A stretch of 64,000 nucleotides of DNA from Paraplanobispora takensis. GTDB taxonomy: Bacteria; Actinomycetota; Actinomycetes; Streptosporangiales; Streptosporangiaceae. The stretch lies in the NCBI RefSeq assembly GCF_016863195.1, contig NZ_BOOK01000037.1, positions 117,259-181,258 on the forward strand, written 5' to 3'. The position numbers were made by a program, and so were the translations under genes. Below the pieces are notes generated by a model that made no database searches, was not told where the DNA came from, and saw only the letters and a list, made by a program, of their open reading frames with translations. Shown piece by piece: positions 18,558 through 26,675 of this stretch (positions within the stretch are counted from its first letter, which is position 1; every line of letters starts with the position of its first letter).

Positions 18558-19545
18558 AGCTCGCCGGGGCGAAGGCCAGGGAGCCGGAGCCGTCCTGCCG
18601 GGCCGGGAGGCCGACGGCGGTCGCCGCCCCCGTGTGCTCGCGGATCACGTAGGTCGGCCGCCCCAGCCCTCCGCCGTGGATGCGGCCGATGTACTCGCCG
18701 AGCACCCCGATGGAGATCAGCTGCGCCGAGGAGAAGATGGCGACCATCGAGGCGACGGTGGTGAACCCTGCCACGGTGGTGTCGCCCGTGACGAACCGCC
18801 ACAGCACCAGCCCGCCCAGGATCAGCCCGATGACGCCGGTGACGAACCCCAGATAGCTGGCCATCCGCAGGGGGGCGGTGCTGTACCCCAGGAGCATGTT
18901 CACCGCGTGCCGTACCAGCAGGCGGGGGGTGTAGTTGGAGCGTCCGTGCTCCCGCTCGTTCATGTGCACCCCGACCGAGCCGACCTGCGCGGTGCCCCAG
19001 GACAGCGCCACGTCGATGGAGGCGTGCGGTCCCGACAGTCCCTCGAACCCGTCGCGCAGGCAGGTGCGGAAGGCGCGGAAGGCGCTGATCTTCTGCGCGT
19101 TCCTGACGCCGAGGGCGCGGGACATGCCCGTCTTCACCGACCGGGAGGCGAAGCTGCGCAGCAGCCCGTGCTCCTCCTGGTGCGCGATGCCGTACACCAG
19201 GTCCAGCCGGTCGCCTTCCAGCGCGGCCAGCAGCAGGGGGATCTGCTCCGGCGGGTGCTGCAGGTCGTCGTCCATGGTGACGACCACGTCGAAGGCCGCC
19301 GCCCTGATGCCCGCCACGAGGGCGTTGTGCTGCCCGTAGTTGCGTGACAGGCGGATCGCGCGCACGCCCGGGACCCGCCGGGCCAGCGACGAGGCCACGC
19401 TCCAGGTGTCGTCCGGGCTGCCGTCGACGACGAGGATCACCTCGTGGCGGGCCGCGATCTCCGGCAGCACGGAGACGAGCCGGTCCACCAGTGCGGGAAG
19501 AGTCTTCGCCGAGCGGTAACAAGGGACGACCACTGATACGGACAT
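18523..19545 (-). CDS. GT2 polyprenyl-phosphate glycosyltransferase (GtrB/ArnC/DPM1-like)
   Basis: A 340-residue membrane glycosyltransferase. The N-terminal GT-A domain opens SVSVVVPCYRSAKTLPALV and has VVDGSPDDTW, LSRNYGQHNALVAGIRAA, the metal site TMDDDLQHPPEQIP and the KISAFRAF acceptor motif. Two C-terminal helices (about residues 230-250 and 265-290) anchor it, ending LGEYIGRIHGGGLGRPTYVI as in GtrB and ArnC. These enzymes load a sugar from a nucleotide donor onto undecaprenyl phosphate for use outside the membrane by GT-C enzymes, three of which are nearby. It is divergent from the GtrA-like gene, its usual partner. ATG 19545 follows GGGAGA by 7 bases. Confidence 0.9.
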   Translation of the reverse strand: MSVSVVVPCYRSAKTLPALVDRLVSVLPEIAARHEVILVVDGSPDDTWSVASSLARRVPGVRAIRLSRNYGQHNALVAGIRAAAFDVVVTMDDDLQHPPEQIPLLLAALEGDRLDLVYGIAHQEEHGLLRSFASRSVKTGMSRALGVRNAQKISAFRAFRTCLRDGFEGLSGPHASIDVALSWGTAQVGSVGVHMNEREHGRSNYTPRLLVRHAVNMLLGYSTAPLRMASYLGFVTGVIGLILGGLVLWRFVTGDTTVAGFTTVASMVAIFSSAQLISIGVLGEYIGRIHGGGLGRPTYVIREHTGAATAVGLPARQDGSGSLAFAPASFTAARSGQGER

Positions 19546-19646
19546 CTATATTCTCCCGACCATCGACTTTTAATCTTGATGGGCCTGTACGATTCTCAGG
19601 TCCCATTCGGAATAGTCATCACGATCACCGCGGGAGATGTCGAAGA
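19546..19646. promoter_or_regulatory. AT-richer divergent promoter region between gtrB-like and gtrA-like genes
   Basis: These 101 bp are clearly less GC-rich than the surroundings (stretches such as ACTTTTAATCTTGATGG and GGAATAGTCATC) and separate two divergent start codons. They should hold both promoters. No -35/-10 pair is clear enough to name. Confidence 0.45.
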
Positions 19647-20111
19647 ATGACTGAAGTAGATGTGCGGACCACTCCCCGGGAAGGTTCTCCCAATCGAATG
19701 CGCGGTTTACCGCCGGTTCTCCGTGGACAGCGCATCACATACTTGGCGGGAGGTGTCATGACGGTCGCCTCCTATTTCAGTCTTCTTACCCTGGGATTAC
19801 TCACATTTGAAGGAGGGGTCCCGTACCTTTTCCTGGTCGTGGTCAGCCACCTCTGCACGGTGGTGATCGTCTATCCGTGGTACCGGCTGGTCGTCTTCCG
19901 GGTCACCGAGGGGTCGTGGATCGCCGGATACCTGCGGTTCTACGTGGTCTGCCTGGGATTCCTGGCCACCTCGCTCGCGGGCCTGCCGATCCTGGTGGAA
20001 CTGGCCGGCCTGCCGGTCCTCGTCGCGCAGTTCCTGATCACGGGCGCGGGCGCCCTGCTCGGTTACGCGGTCAACCGATCGTGGACTTTCCGGGCGCGCG
20101 CCAAGGTATAG
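19647..20111 (+). CDS. GtrA-family membrane protein (putative lipid-linked sugar flippase)
   Basis: A 154-residue protein with four hydrophobic helices: ITYLAGGVMTVASYFSLLTL, YLFLVVVSHLCTVVIVYPWY, LRFYVVCLGFLATSLAGLPI and VAQFLITGAGALLGYAVNRSW. The last ends in the GtrA signature NRSWTFR. GtrA proteins are thought to flip undecaprenyl-phosphate-linked sugars made by GtrB-type enzymes, and the gtrB-like gene is divergent to it. The start ATG 19647 has GGGAGA about 10 bases upstream; the preceding frame is antisense to the GT gene. The stop codon TAG is embedded in a TATAGCGT promoter-like sequence that may drive the following mini-ORF and rmlA. Confidence 0.85.
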   Translation: MTEVDVRTTPREGSPNRMRGLPPVLRGQRITYLAGGVMTVASYFSLLTLGLLTFEGGVPYLFLVVVSHLCTVVIVYPWYRLVVFRVTEGSWIAGYLRFYVVCLGFLATSLAGLPILVELAGLPVLVAQFLITGAGALLGYAVNRSWTFRARAKV

Positions 20112-20114
20112 CGT
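20109..20114 (+). promoter_or_regulatory. Putative -10 box (TAGCGT) overlapping the GtrA stop codon
   Basis: TAGCGT overlaps the TAG stop of the GtrA gene and ends 5 bases before the ATG of a 20-codon ORF. It may start a leaderless transcript reading into rmlA. Confidence 0.45.
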
Positions 20115-20119
20115 TGGCA

Positions 20120-20182
20120 ATGGAGGGTTCGCCGACTCGCAAAACCGGCGGAGCGTTCCCTCGTCCCCCTCGGAGAATCTGA
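20120..20182 (+). CDS. Possible leaderless 20-residue leader peptide upstream of rmlA
   Basis: An ATG placed 5 bases after a TAGCGT box opens a 20-residue ORF, MEGSPTRKTGGAFPRPPRRI, basic and proline/arginine-rich, ending 55 bp before the rmlA GTG. No known family is recognised. It could be a translated leader that couples or attenuates rmlA expression, or merely a chance ORF in a 5' leader. The evidence is the promoter-like element and spacing only. Confidence 0.3.
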   Translation: MEGSPTRKTGGAFPRPPRRI

Positions 20183-20237
20183 GTGCACGGCGGTCGCCAC
20201 GGCTGATCGCGTTCTCGGATAAAGGGGATTTCACAGG

Positions 20238-21305
20238 GTGAAAGCACTTGTCCTGGCGGGTGGCAGAGGCACGAGATTGCGGCCGCTGACCCACACCTCC
20301 GCCAAGCAGCTGGTCCCCGTCGCCAACAAACCGGTCCTCTATTACGGGCTTGAGGCGATACGTGAGGCGGGGATCACCAGCGTCGGGATCATCACCGGCG
20401 ACACCGGCGCCGAGGTCCGCGAGGCCGTGGGAGACGGTTCGCGCTTCGGGCTCGAGGTCACCTACATCCCGCAGCGGGCCCCCCTCGGGCTGGCCCACTG
20501 CGTGCTGATCGCGCAGGAGTTCCTGGGCGACGAGCCGTTCGTGATGTACCTCGGCGACAACTTCCTGATCGGCGGGATCTCCGACCTCGTCGGGGCGTTC
20601 CGGCAGGGCGGCTACGACGCCCAGGTCCTGCTGACGAAGGTCGCCGAACCGCAGTTCTACGGGGTGGCCGAGCTCGGTGACACCGGCGAGATCGTCGGCC
20701 TGCAGGAGAAGCCGGCCGTACCGCGCAGCGATCTGGCCGTCGTGGGGGTCTACTCCTTCTCCCCGGCCATCCACGAGGCGGTCCGGGCGATCAGGCCGTC
20801 CGCGCGCGGGGAGCTGGAGATCACCGACGCGATCCAGTGGCTGATCGACAACGGCCGCGCCGTGCACTCGCACATGGTGACCGGCTACTGGAAGGACACC
20901 GGCCGGCTGCAGGACCTGCTGGAGTGCAACCGCATGGTCCTGGAGTCGGTCGAGCCGGACAACCGGGGCACGGTCGACGGGCTGAGCGAGATCACCGGCC
21001 GGGTCGTCATCGAGCCCGGCGCCGTGGTGGAGAACTCCGTGCTGCGCGGGCCGATCGTGGTGGGCGCCGACGCGAAGATCCAGTCCTCCTACGTCGGGCC
21101 GTTCACGTCGATCGGGCCGCGCTGCGTCGTGCAGGACACCGAGGTCGAGTACTCCATCGTGCTCGACGACTCCTCCGTCCACGGGGTCTCGCGGCTGGCC
21201 CACTCCCTCATCGGCCGCAACGTCGAGGTGACCCGCGCCGAGGGCACCCCCAACACCTACGGGCTGATGGTCGGCGACCACAGCAGGATCCAGGTGCGCG
21301 CATGA
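20238..21305 (+). CDS. rmlA: Glucose-1-phosphate thymidylyltransferase, long (StrD-like) form
   Basis: A 355-residue nucleotidyltransferase joining dTTP and glucose-1-phosphate to dTDP-glucose. It starts with LAGGRGTRLRPLTHTSAKQ (nucleotide-binding loop with catalytic Arg and Lys), then YLGDNFLIGG (metal Asp), VGVYSFSP and GELEITDAIQWL, with WKDTGRLQDLLECN closing the catalytic domain at about residue 235. Residues about 245-340 are a left-handed beta-helix-like region with hexapeptide repeats (VVIEPGAVVENSVLRGPIVVG), as in the long actinomycete StrD type rather than the 290-residue RfbA type. The GTG start is preceded by AAAGGGG. The stop overlaps the rmlB start (ATGA), so the two are co-translated. 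Feeds the WecE-like enzyme. Confidence 0.93.
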   Translation: MKALVLAGGRGTRLRPLTHTSAKQLVPVANKPVLYYGLEAIREAGITSVGIITGDTGAEVREAVGDGSRFGLEVTYIPQRAPLGLAHCVLIAQEFLGDEPFVMYLGDNFLIGGISDLVGAFRQGGYDAQVLLTKVAEPQFYGVAELGDTGEIVGLQEKPAVPRSDLAVVGVYSFSPAIHEAVRAIRPSARGELEITDAIQWLIDNGRAVHSHMVTGYWKDTGRLQDLLECNRMVLESVEPDNRGTVDGLSEITGRVVIEPGAVVENSVLRGPIVVGADAKIQSSYVGPFTSIGPRCVVQDTEVEYSIVLDDSSVHGVSRLAHSLIGRNVEVTRAEGTPNTYGLMVGDHSRIQVRA

Positions 21306-22279
21306 GAATCCTCGTCACCGGAGGGGCCGGGTTCATCGGCTCCCACTACGTGCGGTCGCTGCTGCGGGGCGCCTACCCGGGCTTCGAGGACGCCCGCGTC
21401 ACGGTCCTGGACAAGCTCACCTACGCCGGCAACCTCGCCAACCTGGCCCCCGTCGCCGAGCACCGCAACCTCCGCTTCGTGCGGGGGGACATCACCGACC
21501 TCGGGCTCCTGGCGGAGCTGGTCCCCGGCCACGACGTGATCGTGAACTTCGCCGCGGAGTCCCACGTCGACCGGTCCATCACCGGGGCGGGCGACTTCGT
21601 GACCACCAACGTCCTGGGGACGCAGCGGCTGCTGCAGGCGGCCCTGGAGAACGAGGTCCGCACGTTCGTGCAGATCTCCACGGACGAGGTGTACGGCTCG
21701 ATCGCCACGGGCTCCTGGGACGAGACGCGGCCGCTGATGCCGAACTCGCCCTACTCGGCGGCCAAGGCGTCGGCGGACCTGTTCTGCCGGGCCTACGGCC
21801 GCACCCACGGCCTCGACGTGCGCGTCACCCGGTGCTCCAACAACTACGGGCCCCACCAGTACCCGGAGAAGCTCATCCCGCTCTTCGTCACCAACCTGAT
21901 CGACGGGCTCCGGGTCCCCCTGTACGGCGTGGGCCGCAACGTGCGCGAGTGGCTGCACGTCGACGACCACTGCCGGGGCATCCAGCTCGTCCTGGAGAAG
22001 GGCTGCCCCGGGGAGATCTACAACATCGGCGGCGGCGTGGAGCTGACCAACCTGGAGCTCACCGAGCGGCTGCTGACGGCCTTCGGCGCCGGCTGGGACA
22101 TGGTCGTGCGCGTCCCCGACCGGCCGGGCCACGACCTGCGCTACTCCGTGGACAGCGGCAAGATCCGGGCCATCGGCTACGAGCCCCGGGTGCCCTTCGA
22201 GGAGGGGCTGGCCGAGGTCGTGCGCTGGTACCGGGAGAACCCGTCGTGGTGGCGGCCGCTGGCGGAGCGGACCAGATGA
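21302..22279 (+). CDS. rmlB: dTDP-glucose 4,6-dehydratase
   Basis: A 325-residue extended SDR producing dTDP-4-keto-6-deoxyglucose. It shows GGAGFIGSHYVRSLL (NAD site), DKLTYAGNLANL, NFAAESHVDRSI, the active-site STDEVYG (about residues 121-127, T and D-E proton relay) and YSAAK (Y151, K155), then CSNNYGPHQYPEKLIPLF and DRPGHDLRYSVDSGKI, all RmlB signatures. It begins inside the rmlA stop (ATGA). No rmlC or rmlD follows, so the keto sugar is more likely used by the WecE-like transaminase than for rhamnose. Its last codons lie inside a 15-bp tandem repeat that also carries the start of the next gene. Confidence 0.95.
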   Translation: MRILVTGGAGFIGSHYVRSLLRGAYPGFEDARVTVLDKLTYAGNLANLAPVAEHRNLRFVRGDITDLGLLAELVPGHDVIVNFAAESHVDRSITGAGDFVTTNVLGTQRLLQAALENEVRTFVQISTDEVYGSIATGSWDETRPLMPNSPYSAAKASADLFCRAYGRTHGLDVRVTRCSNNYGPHQYPEKLIPLFVTNLIDGLRVPLYGVGRNVREWLHVDDHCRGIQLVLEKGCPGEIYNIGGGVELTNLELTERLLTAFGAGWDMVVRVPDRPGHDLRYSVDSGKIRAIGYEPRVPFEEGLAEVVRWYRENPSWWRPLAERTR

Positions 22280-22310
22280 GAGCGGACCAGATGAGAGCGG
22301 ATCCGATGAC
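22266..22310 (+). repeat. Triplicated 15-bp repeat over an rmlB stop/methyltransferase start junction
   Basis: Units AGCGGACCAGATGAG (22266), an identical copy (22281) and AGCGGATCCGATGAC (22296) run head to tail. Each has an ATG at the same offset, giving three in-frame candidate starts at 22276, 22291 and 22306; the first also makes the ATGA overlap that stops rmlB. Confidence 0.9.
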
Positions 22311-23190
22311 GGAGACGGGGGCGCCGGCGCGCTGCCCGGCCGACCGGCTGACGGGCCTGCTCGTCTGCCCGTCCTGCCGCCTTCCCCTCGACGGTCCCGC
22401 CGACGGCCGGCTGACCTGCGCGGCCTGCGGCTGCGGCGGTCAGCGGCGGGGCGACCGGCTGCACTTCGGCGGGTTCGAGGAGACCGAGCTGCGCGACGAC
22501 CCGCTCAACCGGATCAAGGAGACCGTCAAGCGCCGCTTCGGCCGGGCCTACCCGATGGCCATCCAGATGGTCTCGCCGGTCCTGCTGCGGCGCTTCGTGC
22601 GCCCCTTCCTGGCCGGGTTCGACCTCGACCGGCAGCTGGTGGCCGACCTCGGGTCGGGGACCAACCGCTACGACCGGCGGATCCTGTGCGTGGACGGGGG
22701 CGTCTACGACAACGTCGACCTGGTGGGCGACCTGCGGACGCTGCCGCTGGCCGACGCCTCCCTCGACGGGATCGTCAGCGTCGCCGTGCTGGAGCACGTC
22801 CCCGACCCCCAGGCGCACGTCGAGGAGATGTGGCGGGTCCTGAAGCCCGGCGGACGCCTGCTGTGCTTCGTGCCGTTCATGCAGCCCTTCCACGCCTCGC
22901 CGTACGACTACCAGCGCTACACCGCCCCCGGTCTGGCGGAGCTGTTCGGCCGCTTCGAGGTCGTCGGCACCCGGGTCGGCGCGGGGCCGACGTCGAGCCT
23001 GGTGTGGGTGCTGCAGGAATGGCTCGCGCTCGTGCTGTCCTTCGGCAGCACCCGGCTGTACCGCGCGCTGGTCCCCCTGATGTGGGCGCTGTCGCCGCTG
23101 AAGCTGGCCGACCACCTCCTCGCGCGCCACCCCGCCGCGCCGGTCCTGGCCAGCGGGTTCGTCATCGAGGCCCGCAGACCCGCCGGATGA
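22276..23190 (+). CDS. Class I SAM-dependent methyltransferase with N-terminal zinc-ribbon-like segment
   Basis: A 304-residue protein (294 from the third ATG). CPSCRLPLDGPADGRLTCAACGC near residues 28-55 is a Trm112-like CxxC...CxxC zinc ribbon. The methyltransferase fold follows: LVADLGSGTNRYD (motif I, SAM), GDLRTLPLADASLDGIVSVAVLEHVPD (motifs II-III) and EEMWRVLKPGGRLL. Methyltransferases in glycan loci methylate sugars, but the target is not shown. The gene is fused translationally to rmlB through an ATGA overlap and has three in-frame ATGs in a triplicated 15-bp repeat; which one is used cannot be told. C-terminal hydrophobic stretches (WLALVLSFG) may give membrane contact. Confidence 0.82.
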   Translation: MRADQMRADPMTETGAPARCPADRLTGLLVCPSCRLPLDGPADGRLTCAACGCGGQRRGDRLHFGGFEETELRDDPLNRIKETVKRRFGRAYPMAIQMVSPVLLRRFVRPFLAGFDLDRQLVADLGSGTNRYDRRILCVDGGVYDNVDLVGDLRTLPLADASLDGIVSVAVLEHVPDPQAHVEEMWRVLKPGGRLLCFVPFMQPFHASPYDYQRYTAPGLAELFGRFEVVGTRVGAGPTSSLVWVLQEWLALVLSFGSTRLYRALVPLMWALSPLKLADHLLARHPAAPVLASGFVIEARRPAG

Positions 23191-23245
23191 TCCCGGGCCG
23201 CGCCGCGGCGGCCGTACCCCCCTTCCCCAGAGAGGTTCCCCCACG

Positions 23246-24859
23246 ATGCAAGGACTGAGCCGGCAGGAGCGCGGGTCCCGCTCCCGGTCCGCCGACCGCG
23301 GGCCGGACGCCGGGGGCGGCGCGTCCCCGGCGGGCCGGATCCGGATCAGTCCGGTGGCGGTGCTGGCGGTCGTCGCACTCTGCTACGCCGCCGCCCAGCT
23401 CCTGCTGGTCTCGCCGCGCTTCGCCCTCGAATGGGACGAGGCGGTCTACGCCAGCCAGTTCTCCGGCAACGGGGCGCCGATCGCCTTCCACGCCTCCCGC
23501 GGCTGGGGGACGCCGCTCCTGGTCGCCCCGGTGGTCGCGCTGACCGACTCGATCACGGTCCTGCGCGTGTACCTGACGGGCGTCTCGGCGCTGCTGCTGT
23601 TCGTCTCCTTCCGCCTGTGGCTGCCGCTGCGGCCGGGCTATGCCGTCCCGGTGGCGGCGGCGCTGTTCGCCGGCTGCTGGCCGGCGGTGTTCTACGGCGA
23701 CGAGGCGATGCCCAACGTCCCCACCGCGCTGGGCGCCGTCGCTCTGACCGCTCTGGCGCTGCGCGCCGCGACCGCGCGGGGCGTTCCCGCGGGCACGGCG
23801 GTCACCGTGGCGGGCACCGTGGTCGTCGTCTCGCTGTTCCGCCCGACCGACGTCACGGTCATCGCCCTCACCCTGGCGGGGGCGCTCGCCTTCCTGCTGC
23901 TCTCCCCGGCGCGGCGGCGCGGCACGTTGATCGCGATCGCCGCGCTGGGCACCGGGCTGGCCGCCGGATGGGGGCTGTGGACCGCGGACGCGCTCCGCCG
24001 CTACGGGGGCGTCGCCGAGCGGCTGGAGAAGGCGACCGAGAACTTCGGGGAGTACCGCTGGCTCGGCGGGCAGCACCTTCGGGCCCTGGACGGGCCGGTG
24101 GTGTGCTCCTCGCAGGACACCTGCGGGCCCGTCCCGGTCGCCGGGGCCGTGTGGCTGGCGGTCTTCCTGCTCCTGGCGGCGGCCGGCCTCGCGTCGGCGC
24201 GCCGGCGGGAGCGGACGGCGGCCGGGCGAGGGGACGGCCTGACGGTGCTCGCCGTCCCCGTCGTGGTCGCGGCGGGCATCGCGGGCGCCTACCTCTACTA
24301 CCCCAGCCTCACGCTGCCGCGCTACATGCTGCCCGCCTACGGGCTGCTCTCGATCGCCGCCGCCGCGGGCCTGCTCCGGTCGGCCGGGGCCCTGCGGCGG
24401 CGCACCGCACCCGCGTACGCGGTGGCCTGCTGCTGCGTGGTCGTCGGCGGCCACCTGTGGGTGCAGGCCTCCCAGCTGCTCGACAACGTCGGCAGGCTCA
24501 TGCCGGGCCGCGCCCGCGACGTGACGGTGGCGGCCGACCTCAGGAGGCTCGGCCACGGCCGCCCCTGCCTGGTGTACGGCTGGCACGCCCCGCAGATCGG
24601 CCACTACCTCGGATGCGAGGCGGCCGGCACGCCGGGCGGTGAGCCGCTGCCGGCCACTCCGCGGCACGTCGCCGCCAAGGCGGCGGACGGGTACGCGGTG
24701 ATCGTGGTCTACAAGGACGACGCGGACCGCGGCGCCCCCGACCTGGCCTCCTGGCCGAGGCACCGGCTCCCCGCCAGCGGCTGGTACGCCCGCGTCAACA
24801 ACGGAGAGATCGACACCGGCGTCCCGCCGGGCCGGCCGTACGACGAACCCGGCCTCTGA
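23246..24859 (+). CDS. GT-C-type membrane glycosyltransferase (GT39-like)
   Basis: A 537-residue polytopic protein with an arginine-rich cytoplasmic tail (about residues 1-35) and about 10-11 helices. FALEWDEAVYASQFSGNG (about residues 67-84) holds the acidic residues expected in the first outer loop of GT-C enzymes that use polyprenyl-phosphate sugars. ENFGEYRWLGGQHLRALDG and AYLYYPSLTLPRYMLPAYGLL are shared almost word for word with the next gene. The C-terminal 90 residues form a small outer domain (LVYGWHAPQIGHYLGCEA). It probably adds a lipid-linked sugar to a surface polymer. Start ATG 23246 follows GAGAGG by about 9 bases. A tandem paralogue follows. Confidence 0.78.
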   Translation: MQGLSRQERGSRSRSADRGPDAGGGASPAGRIRISPVAVLAVVALCYAAAQLLLVSPRFALEWDEAVYASQFSGNGAPIAFHASRGWGTPLLVAPVVALTDSITVLRVYLTGVSALLLFVSFRLWLPLRPGYAVPVAAALFAGCWPAVFYGDEAMPNVPTALGAVALTALALRAATARGVPAGTAVTVAGTVVVVSLFRPTDVTVIALTLAGALAFLLLSPARRRGTLIAIAALGTGLAAGWGLWTADALRRYGGVAERLEKATENFGEYRWLGGQHLRALDGPVVCSSQDTCGPVPVAGAVWLAVFLLLAAAGLASARRRERTAAGRGDGLTVLAVPVVVAAGIAGAYLYYPSLTLPRYMLPAYGLLSIAAAAGLLRSAGALRRRTAPAYAVACCCVVVGGHLWVQASQLLDNVGRLMPGRARDVTVAADLRRLGHGRPCLVYGWHAPQIGHYLGCEAAGTPGGEPLPATPRHVAAKAADGYAVIVVYKDDADRGAPDLASWPRHRLPASGWYARVNNGEIDTGVPPGRPYDEPGL

Positions 24860-24943
24860 ACGCGCGCGGCCGCGTCCGGCCCGCCGTACCAGGCAATCCG
24901 ACGTTCCCGGGGACTGTGCCCGGGGATTGAGAGGGGCTTTCCC

Positions 24944-26596
24944 ATGCTGCAAGGTCTGAAGCGACGAGACCCCCGGCGAGAATCCGGAGCGCGTCCCCGG
25001 CCGCCGGCGCCGGACCGCGCCGGGCGCGCGGGCGATCCGGCGCCGCGGACCGGCGCGGTCGCGGCGCTGACGAGCCCCGTCGCCCTGCTGGCGGCCGTCG
25101 CGTTCTGCTACGCCCTGGCCCAGATCTTCCTGACCGGGCCGAGGATGGGGCTCGGCTACGACGAGACGGTGTACGTCAGCCAGTTCTCCCTCAACGGCAA
25201 GCCGGCCGGCTTCCACGCCTCGCGGGGATGGGGCACGCCGGTCCTGGCCGCCCCGGTGGTCTCGCTGACGGACTCCATCGTGGCGCTGCGGATGTACATG
25301 ACGACCGTCTCGGCGGTGCTGCTGTTCCTGGCGTTCCGCATCTGGCTGCCGCTGCGGCCGGGCTACGCCGTGCCGGTGGCGGCGGCGCTGTTCGCCGCCT
25401 GGTGGCCGTCGGTGTTCTACGGCCACGAGGTCATGCCCAACCTGTACACCGCCCTGGGCACGGTGGCCCTGACGGGGCTGGCGCTGCGCGCGGCGGCGCC
25501 CGGCGCCCGGCGCAGGCCCCTGCTGCTGGCCGCGGTGGCGGTCGTGGCCGCCGTCCTGCCGTTCTTCCGGCCCTCCGACGCCATGATCGTCGCGGTGGCC
25601 GTCGGAGCGGTGACGGCGGTCATGCTGCTGTCGCGGGCACGGCGCCGCCCGGCGTTCCTGGTCGTCCTCGCCCTGGGCGCCGGGTCCGCGGTGGCGTTCG
25701 GGCAGTGGGTCCTGGAGGCGCTGCTGACCTTCGGGGGGATCCGCGAGCGGGTCGAGCTGGGCACCCAGAACTTCGGCGAGGTCCGCTGGCTCGTCGGCCA
25801 CCACATCCGGGCCCTGGACGGGCCGACGCTGTGCTCGGGCCCGGTCGGCTGCGGTCCCGTCCCGGTCGCGGGGGTGGCGTGGCTGACGGTCTTCCTGCTC
25901 CTGGCGGCCGGGGGCCTGGCGGCGGCCTGGCGGCGAGAGCACCGGATCGCCCTGGTCACGGCGGTCGTGGTCGGCACCTGCATCGCCCTCGCCTATCTCT
26001 ACTATCCGGCCTTCGTCGCCCCGCGCTATCTGGCGCCCGCCTACGCGCTGTGGTCGATCGCCGCGGCGGAGGGGTTCACGCGCCTGCTCGCCGCTCTGCG
26101 GCACAGGGCCGGAACCGCGTCCGCGGTGGCCTGCTGCGCCCTTCTGACCGGCGGTTACCTGCACGTCCAGAACGACTATCTGGCGGCGAACGTCATCCCG
26201 ACGGAGCGCAGCCGCTCCGGCTACCAGCGCCTGGCGGACGAGCTCAGGAAAATCGAATTCCGGCGCCCCTGCCTGATATACGGATGGAACGCGCCGCAGG
26301 TCGCCTATCTGCTGAACTGCGAGGCGCGCAGCGCACTCAGCGGAAAACCGTTCCCCGTCACGCCCGACTACATTCTCGACCAGAGAATCAAATCCGGTTA
26401 TCACATCATGGCGATATTCCGCGAGGACGTGGACATGAGCGCCCCCTATCTCCGGAACTGGCCGAGGCATCTTCTGACCTCGGGTGGCTGGTACGCCCGG
26501 ATCAACCACGCCGTGCGGCCTCCCGCGCCCCCGAAGGCGGCCGGGAGGAAGGGCGCCCGCGGGCGAGTAAATTCGGAGCAAACCCCCCGCCCGTGA
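24944..26596 (+). CDS. GT-C-type membrane glycosyltransferase (GT39-like), tandem paralogue
   Basis: A 550-residue paralogue of the preceding protein with the same architecture: GLGYDETVYVSQFSLNGKPAGF in the first loop (D and E retained), VAAALFAAWWPSVFYGHEVMPN, QNFGEVRWLVGHHIRALDG, AYLYYPAFVAPRYLAPAYAL and a terminal domain with LIYGWNAPQVAYLLNCEA ending HLLTSGGWYARINHA. ATG 24944 follows GAGAGGGG by 7 bases. The last 350 bp (from about 26240) are clearly AT-richer than the rest, with codons rare in its neighbours, which may mark recombination or slower amelioration. The two proteins could add successive residues, or the same residue to different acceptors. Confidence 0.78.
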   Translation: MLQGLKRRDPRRESGARPRPPAPDRAGRAGDPAPRTGAVAALTSPVALLAAVAFCYALAQIFLTGPRMGLGYDETVYVSQFSLNGKPAGFHASRGWGTPVLAAPVVSLTDSIVALRMYMTTVSAVLLFLAFRIWLPLRPGYAVPVAAALFAAWWPSVFYGHEVMPNLYTALGTVALTGLALRAAAPGARRRPLLLAAVAVVAAVLPFFRPSDAMIVAVAVGAVTAVMLLSRARRRPAFLVVLALGAGSAVAFGQWVLEALLTFGGIRERVELGTQNFGEVRWLVGHHIRALDGPTLCSGPVGCGPVPVAGVAWLTVFLLLAAGGLAAAWRREHRIALVTAVVVGTCIALAYLYYPAFVAPRYLAPAYALWSIAAAEGFTRLLAALRHRAGTASAVACCALLTGGYLHVQNDYLAANVIPTERSRSGYQRLADELRKIEFRRPCLIYGWNAPQVAYLLNCEARSALSGKPFPVTPDYILDQRIKSGYHIMAIFREDVDMSAPYLRNWPRHLLTSGGWYARINHAVRPPAPPKAAGRKGARGRVNSEQTPRP

Positions 26597-26618
26597 TATA
26601 TGGCCGCCGATAGATTCA

Positions 26619-26624
26619 CATAAT
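26619..26624 (+). promoter_or_regulatory. Putative -10 box upstream of the GT2 operon
   Basis: CATAAT, one mismatch from TATAAT, lies in an AT-rich 80-bp gap 51 bases before GTG 26676. A good -35 is not visible. Confidence 0.3.
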
Positions 26625-26675
26625 CGCGTCCGGTGATTCAAAAGAAAGGCGCGGCGTGTTCGTGGGGGGATACAC

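Noticed and set aside
20238..22279. rmlA-rmlB taken as a rhamnose locus.
   Set aside because: No rmlC or rmlD is present and a WecE-type transaminase competes for the intermediate.
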